A program made the position numbers and the translations under genes. Below are positions 57,878 to 64,000 of a DNA stretch of 64,000 bases, piece by piece. The stretch is from Promerops cafer. Taxonomy: Eukaryota > Chordata > Aves > Passeriformes > Nectariniidae. The notes under the pieces were generated by a model. It worked only from the letters and a program-made list of their open reading frames with translations. It did no database searches and was not told the DNA's origin. The DNA is taken from contig VZSE01008498.1 in the NCBI GenBank assembly GCA_013398275.1, positions 81,873 through 145,872 of the forward strand, written 5' to 3'. The first letter of the stretch is position 1. Every line of letters begins with the position of its first letter.

Positions 57878-60800
57878 GTGAGGAAAGCATCCTGATGATC
57901 CCTGTGCCTTCCCCTCCGCACACTGACTGAGGAAAGCATCCCGATCCTTCTCCCATCCCCGCCGCATACAGGCTGGCTCCTGAGCCCTCTCTTGGGCGCC
58001 CGGAGCTTCTCTTGTTTAGCGCCCCAAGGGGAGGGGGGTGATGGGGGGGAAGGCGCTGTCTTTACCCTCCCGCTTCCTCCCTTGCATGCCGTTGCTTCAT
58101 TTTGGAGATTGTCCACAGATGGTTTAAATACGCCCCTCATCGTTTGTACCTCGCCATAATAGCCTCACTGTCCTTCCCCCACCCTGGCTCCATAGGCGGA
58201 GATGGCTTGGATGGGGAGCTGTTATTGTCTCTCCCCCGTGAGCGCTGGCTTCGGGGGCGTGCGGCTCCCGAGCCCTCCCTCGCCGGAGCCGGCGGTGCCT
58301 CTTGCCGGCGCTTGCGGTGTGTCATGCGGACACAAAAACCGCTTCCGTGGCCCGAGCGGCATCAATGACGGCGCTGCCTGCGGGCCGGAGGGCGGGGAGG
58401 GCCCGGGGAGGGCCGTGCGGGCTCTGCCCTGCCCACTCGCGCCCAGCGTGGCGGCACCAGCAGCAGCGCTGCCGCCCCGGGATCTCCACCCAGGCCTGGC
58501 CCTCGGCAAGGTGAGAGGTACGGAAGGGGACTTTGATAGGGCGGTAATGAGACACCGCTCAAGCGGTGCAATTCATGAAGGAAAATGATAGGTCAAAATT
58601 AAAAGATTCATGGAGGAGAGAGAGAAATGGATGCTCTCAAGTGTATGTGTATGAATAATTATTAGTATTATTATTAGTGTGGTGTGGTTTTTTTGGTTTT
58701 TGTTACTTTGTTTTATTTTTTCCTGAAAGATTATTAAATACTATTACCGGTAGACAACGTAATGAGTCCAGGTGTATGGATTTATAACTAGCTGTTTCTT
58801 CCACTCCTTTTGCCAGCCTCCCTGTCCCCAGAAAGAGCTGTGTTAATATTTGGAAACAGGGTTAAAACTCAGTGAAGATATTCTGGCAGACTCGGTGCAC
58901 ACCATGATTCTGCGTAGTCTTGTGGCTTATACTCTCTTGAGGTTTTTTGAGTTAGGCTTTTTTTTTTTTTTTCTCCTCTGTAATCCTAAAGCAATCACTG
59001 TGATCCTTTTCTTCCTGTTTTGATAAGCTGAGTGGTTACTTAAAACTGACTGAGAAGGAGAAGACCGTGCAAGGATGATAGCATGGTCTTCTGAAGCTCT
59101 TACAAGACTTACTACCCTTTAATTTGTTGCTTTGTATGTTATGTAATTAAGTAGGATATTGAGATTGGAAATTGCAGTGATATTAAACAAAGGAAATATT
59201 TCATAACGATTGACAGCTTTTTATGTGACAGTTTGAACTTAAATTGGATGATTGTCCTTGCTGAAATTGGAAGATTCTTCTTCAAGCTGTGATCCTTGTC
59301 AAGAAGATTACACTGTTTGTTTTTCCTCTCTCTTCGTAGTCAGGTAATCCTTAGTGCTCAGTAACTGGAGACTGCTTCCTTCAGAGCTAGAAAGGATATA
59401 ATAGATTGTTTCCAAATGCTTATTTAGTTTGTGCTATACAACCTGTTGTATATAATTTTTTTCACCATTTATGTAGAGCTTATAGAATGACTTAATGTAA
59501 TACCTTTTTTCATTTATTTGACTGATGCAATTTTTTGGAAAATTTAGAGATTTATACAAGAAATTCTAATACTTGCTTAGAAATTGTGTTTTCTGGAAGG
59601 CCTTGATCCAACAGGGGGTAAAAGCCCCCAAATTTGGCATGTATTTAGGAAAAAGAATATCAGATCTGAGGAGTGGCCAGTGAGGACCATGGCCATGTTT
59701 TTCATGAGAATACCCAATCTTTGTTGTTCACTTGCAAGTCATGATGCTTCTCCTGAAGCACACTGGCACAGGAAAATGAGAGGTCTTATGTATTCTGTAT
59801 CAGACAGATTCAGTCTGTGAAATTCTGTCTTTTTGGATTCTTGAGCTTTGTTTATAGTTTCTCTGTTACCAAACATTTCCTCTATATTCAGGCTTTGTTC
59901 CTCTAGATAGTTTTGTACTAACTTTTGTTACTAATACCAAGCATTTCCTGGCATGATTATTTTCAGTTCCTTTATACCTTCAGTACTTTTAAGAAAAAGG
60001 TGTAAAGCTGACCAGCATCTTAATGGTTTTCAGTCAATTTGTGGCAGGCAAATATTTACCGTATAAACAGTCATATTGGTCAAAACTTGCCAGATCAAAT
60101 ATGATTTATAGTGAGTGCTTATTTTCAATACAAACTACATTAAAAAAATCCCTTAAACATCCAACATCTCATGGCCCCACCCTGAAAAACCAACTGGAAA
60201 AACCCACCATGTAGTGTTCTTTTGTTTGCTAGGGCAGGTTTTCTAATTTGCCTACAGCATTTTTATTTTTCAAACAGTGCCTGTAGTTGTATGCCTAGTT
60301 GTTCTGGGAACCTGTCTGTGTCTGGCATGCTAATTCTGCTATTTCAGCATTTATTTTTAGCTGTGTTAACATCTCATTTTTAAGAACCTGGAAAGCAGTT
60401 GGAGTTATCTAACTAAAGGAGACTGGAATGCCAAATGTTAATCTCTAGATATGGCACATAGAAGTGAAAGTTAACAAATAATGTTGGTAATAATTTGCTC
60501 AAAATCAGCCCAAAATTAATTGACTTAGTTTTACTTCTCCAAATTTGTTTCACTTGCAGACATTTTTTCAATAACTATTTTTCTTTTAAGTTTAAACTCT
60601 GATTGGCACCACATGTGGCATGAAAGCTTCTCATCTTTCTGTTCTTGTATGAACAAATAATAAAAGTACAAGCTTTTCTAAACTTCACTGTAAGTCCCTT
60701 ATGCTCTGATTCCTAGGTAGTTTTGTCATAGTGGCCATAGCTACCTCATTTAGCAAACTATACCAGTAGAAAATATAAAATGTCCATGCTTTCTAAAGGA

Positions 60801-63800
60801 AATTGAGTGCTCTCATTGATGTTTCTAGCTACTTTTTGTAGATAGCCAAAGCAGTGTTTTTGTTGCTCTTGCTTCATTTTTTTCTCTTTTTTCTTCTTCT
60901 TCTGGACTGTCTTTTGTTCACTTGTGTAATAAAGGTAGTTGATCACAGGAGATAGTTTTTGTGATGAGAAAACTGATGCTTACAACTGGGAGCTCTTGTG
61001 TTCATTGCCTTTCTGATATATCAGCGAGTGGAGTAGAGGGGGAGCAGCTGACAACTGACCATTGCAGATTATGGATGGAATCCATAGTGCTGTAGAATGT
61101 GTGAAGGCTTGGATTCAGAGACCCGAACTAATAATTTATCCAATAAACTGCTGTGTGCATTCAAGCAGCAATGTTCAAAGTCATTCCAGGATGCACCAGA
61201 ACACAGGCTCCCAGCTGGCAAGTGAATTGAATAGTTGTTTTCTATCTGGCTTTGTGTTTCATACATTCCTCTGTCTCTGAAGCACAGTAGTATATTCTTT
61301 GCCTAAAATTTTAACAGTGTCAAACCATCCAGTGACACCTGTATGCCTGACTCTCTGTGTCTGTATTGCACAATTATGCTTCTATTGAATCACTAGTGGG
61401 CTTGGGTTTTTTATGCATTTTACTTAACTTGGTGATAAAAACTTTGAGTTTAATGGGCAGTGAGAGTTCAACTGCTTCATGTCCACATTTTCTCTTTACC
61501 CCAGACATCTCACTTCCCAGGGCTAGGCCTTTTTGTTTGAATCTTGGAGCTCTGATCTTGTCCAGTGGCTGTAAGCATGCTTGGAAAGAAGCACAATCCA
61601 CAGCTAATTTTCAGCTACACTTTTCTGTGTGTACGTGTAACTTTTTCTGCAATAACAGCCATTCCCGGTATATCTTCAAGAGCAGGTTTAGCTTGCTGCT
61701 TTCTTCTAGTGGACCTGTGGAATATAAAGAACTTGAATATTAAGTTTTGATAAAGCAATTTTCATGAGGGTATAAAATCTGCTTACTTAAATTTGTACTC
61801 AACACTATAAGGTTTTCTTTTATTTTTTCCTTTTCAAAAAGCTGACAGCTTCATTGTTATAATTTAATCATTGAAACTGATAAAATACTGCATGTTCATA
61901 CTGTCCATATTGTTAATCTCAAATACTTTAATATCCCTAGTACTGCAGAATTTAACTCAGAGGGTTTCTTTTTGTCCTCTTCTTGCAACTAATTCACCTT
62001 CTGCGGGCAATGAAAGCCTTGCAAATGTAGTCAAATTGTGTTTAGGTCGGCAGAGTTATGCTTCTGAAGTGTCAATTGTTTTGATGGGGCATTGACCTAG
62101 ATAAAATTCTAATTGCTTGTTTTGTAGCTACATTTTTTTAGAATTAAGTAGTACTTCTTTGTTGTGTCCTTCCTGCTATAATACCCTTCCAAAAATCTAG
62201 AATTACAAGGATGCTGTGTAGTAGAAGTCACTTGGAACAGCATGGAAAGTTCTGAAACTCTTGAATTGCATTTATTTTAGTTTGTCTTCTCAGTGTCAGA
62301 GGTGCTGCTGGTTACTGGATCTATCTCAGAAATAGCTCCAAAGGTGAAGAACAGTGAAAGGAATTGTGCTACTGTGTTCTCCAGGCAGGTTAGTGACAGG
62401 AGTACCAATAAAGGTGTCCCGTGGATAGTAACATGGGATTATTCTATTTTGGTAGTGCACCTGGATAAAATACACTAGGCAACTTCCTGCTATGTTAAAG
62501 GAGAAGGACTGAGTTAGGAATGGATGCTGTTCATAGTCATTGTAGAATTCTCTGCAATATTTGCCTTTCTCTGACTGTGGGTCGCTCCAAGCACAGGTAA
62601 CACCATTGCTGCTGTACCTATTTCCACAGTCAGGCTGTGTGTTCTTGTGGTGCAGGACATGGCAACAGACTTGCTGGAAGAGTTGTCTGCAGTCTGCTTT
62701 CTGTCATGTTGAAAGGCTGAAGTGCAATTTAGGTGCTTATCAGAAAAGTTATTTTATTTTTCAGTGCCACAAATATACCAAGTGAATCGTATGTGAGGGG
62801 AAAGACTTATTTGGCAGAGTAAAGTAAACTTGGAGAAGGAGACTATTTTTATTCAATGAGCAAATGAAAATTTAGTGACAAGTTATTTGTAAACTTGTTA
62901 TGGCCTACTTATTGTGAACTTCCATGTTGGTTTGAGAGATTGTAGAGAAGGCTCTCATCAGCATGATAAATTTTGTTCTTTAATTCTCTGAAAGCAAACT
63001 AAATTTGGCCTACTCTGATTATTTTGGTCTTGTTCTGTAAAAGGCATTCTTCAATTAGTATAGAATGTGTAAACAAGCCTTTCACTAATATGCAGCTGTA
63101 GAAAAGGCAGTTATTAGCTTGTGACAAGTATTTTATCTTGAAAATAGCTATAGTGCACATGTGCTTGGTTGTAGTAGGAAGAAGATCATTATGTCTCTCC
63201 ACCACTGTGTCAGGATTCAGGCATTCCACATGGTAGGGAATAGAGATTGCTCTGGGATTCTGGGAAGGCATCTTAGCCCCATTCAATAACTCATGTTTAG
63301 ACCTGGTGGCGTTGTTCTATCATATTTAAACAAGGTAGATTTTTTTCCTATTAATAAAAAGTATTCAATATTTTATGCTACAGGTATTGGATGTTCTGAA
63401 TTTTTCTACCCAGAAGCTGTCTTTTGCATTGTAAAAAGTATAAAGCTGATTCACAAAGGCATGCTTGGGGGTGTGGGGTGTGCAGAAGATGTTAATTGAG
63501 ATCATTACTTCTAGTTTTGTTTGGCCTTGTTTGAACATGTTTTTTTTAGAGATGAGTTGTAGAATTCCCATATCAAGCTGAATTTTAATTGATGGGTTTA
63601 AAATGCAAACAAAGAACGTCCTTCAAGGAACCACTAGGATTATAGACTACAAACAATTAAGGCATCCAGGGTTTTTCAAAGAGCTGTTGAAAAAAAAATC
63701 ACAGTCCTGGATTGAAGAGGGGCAGGCTCCCAGTACTAATGACATAAAAGAAATGTTCACTTCTTGCTTCTTTGCCTTGACATATTTTAAATACACTGGA

Positions 63801-64000
63801 CACTTTACAATGGAGAAACAATTTAAACAGACAGTCAAAGCTTATGTCTGTCCTGGAGATAACATATTAATTGCTCTTCCATGTACAGATTTCTGTGACA
63901 AGTAAGAAATGTCTTGTTATAGGACCAGTGAAATTCTACTTCTGTTTTCATTTGCTAAACTGAAAGAAATGTGGAAATAGCATCAGTAGTAAATATTTTG
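57878..64000 (+). other. DYNC1LI1: DYNC1LI1 intron 2 (runs off the window)
   Basis: At least 6.1 kb. The first 650 bases remain CpG-rich, and the sequence then becomes AT-rich. It contains poly(T) at 58959-58972 and a CT-rich patch at about 60878-60902. I looked for the exon encoding the P-loop and did not find it. The open frames at 61357-61743 and 63603-63905 are not recognised as proteins, and no interspersed repeat was recognised. Confidence 0.7.

Larger units (their letters stand above)
57150..58530 (+). promoter_or_regulatory. CpG island and promoter of DYNC1LI1
   Basis: G+C-rich, CpG-dense sequence starts about 190 bases before the DYNC1LI1 start codon and continues through exon 1, intron 1, exon 2 and some 650 bases of intron 2. 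There is no TATA box. The sequence AAGATGGCGGC at 57339-57349 is a textbook YY1 motif and includes the initiator ATG. The single N at 57331 lies in the 5'UTR. Confidence 0.8.

Noticed and set aside
57152..58588. Several 100-170-codon open frames on both strands of the DYNC1LI1 CpG island
   Set aside because: They overlap the real DYNC1LI1 exons in other frames and are low in stop codons only because of G+C content.
58000..64000. DYNC1LI1 exon 3 (P-loop exon)
   Set aside because: I scanned for sequence encoding the GEDGAGKTSL-type segment with an AG acceptor and found none; it must lie beyond the window.
1..64000. tRNA genes, CRISPR arrays, operons, phage or plasmid features
   Set aside because: Nothing in the sequence supports them; the window is animal nuclear DNA with introns and CR1 LINEs.

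Overview
The window is vertebrate nuclear DNA, almost certainly from a bird. Two protein-coding genes with short exons and GT-AG introns are recognisable, and the interspersed repeats I can identify are all CR1 LINEs, the usual avian retrotransposon. Nothing prokaryotic, plasmid-borne or viral is apparent.

Left part (1 to about 32.3 kb): CNOT10, the TPR subunit of the CCR4-NOT deadenylase complex, lies on the minus strand. I could place 18 consecutive coding exons with matching reading phases, from the exon carrying residue 8 (26,423-26,514) to a last exon cut by the left edge (1-121). Together they hold 2,179 coding bases. About 22 bases of first-exon coding sequence and about 10 C-terminal residues are missing, which would give close to the 744 residues I recall for the human protein. 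The first coding exon was not found. It probably lies in the CpG island at about 31.8-32.3 kb, where the assembly has a four-base N gap. One intron uses a GC-AG donor, and one 36-base exon can be skipped in frame.

Middle (about 32.3 to 57.1 kb): an AT-rich intergenic stretch of about 25 kb with no convincing gene. It contains several CR1 fragments. Three same-strand CR1 3' portions lie at 31.1-33.5 kb around the CNOT10 promoter, a minus-strand reverse-transcriptase C-terminus lies at 36.6-37.0 kb, a very old fragment at 47.1-47.6 kb, and a short 3' end at 49.8 kb.

Right part (57.1 to 64 kb): the 5' end of DYNC1LI1 (cytoplasmic dynein 1 light intermediate chain 1) lies on the plus strand. It has a CpG-island promoter, exon 1 with an unusually Ser/Ala/Asn-rich N-terminus, a 292-base first intron, exon 2, and then a long intron 2 running off the window. 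The two genes are transcribed divergently, as I recall for their human counterparts on chromosome 3p22, so this is a conserved syntenic block. They do not share a pathway: CNOT10 helps assemble the mRNA deadenylase scaffold and DYNC1LI1 links the dynein motor to cargo adaptors.

I found no previously undescribed multi-gene system. The most useful leads are the missing CNOT10 exon 1 at the N gap, the GC-AG intron, the skippable 36-base exon, a perfect 20-bp stem hairpin in a CNOT10 intron, and the DYNC1LI1 N-terminal low-complexity extension.
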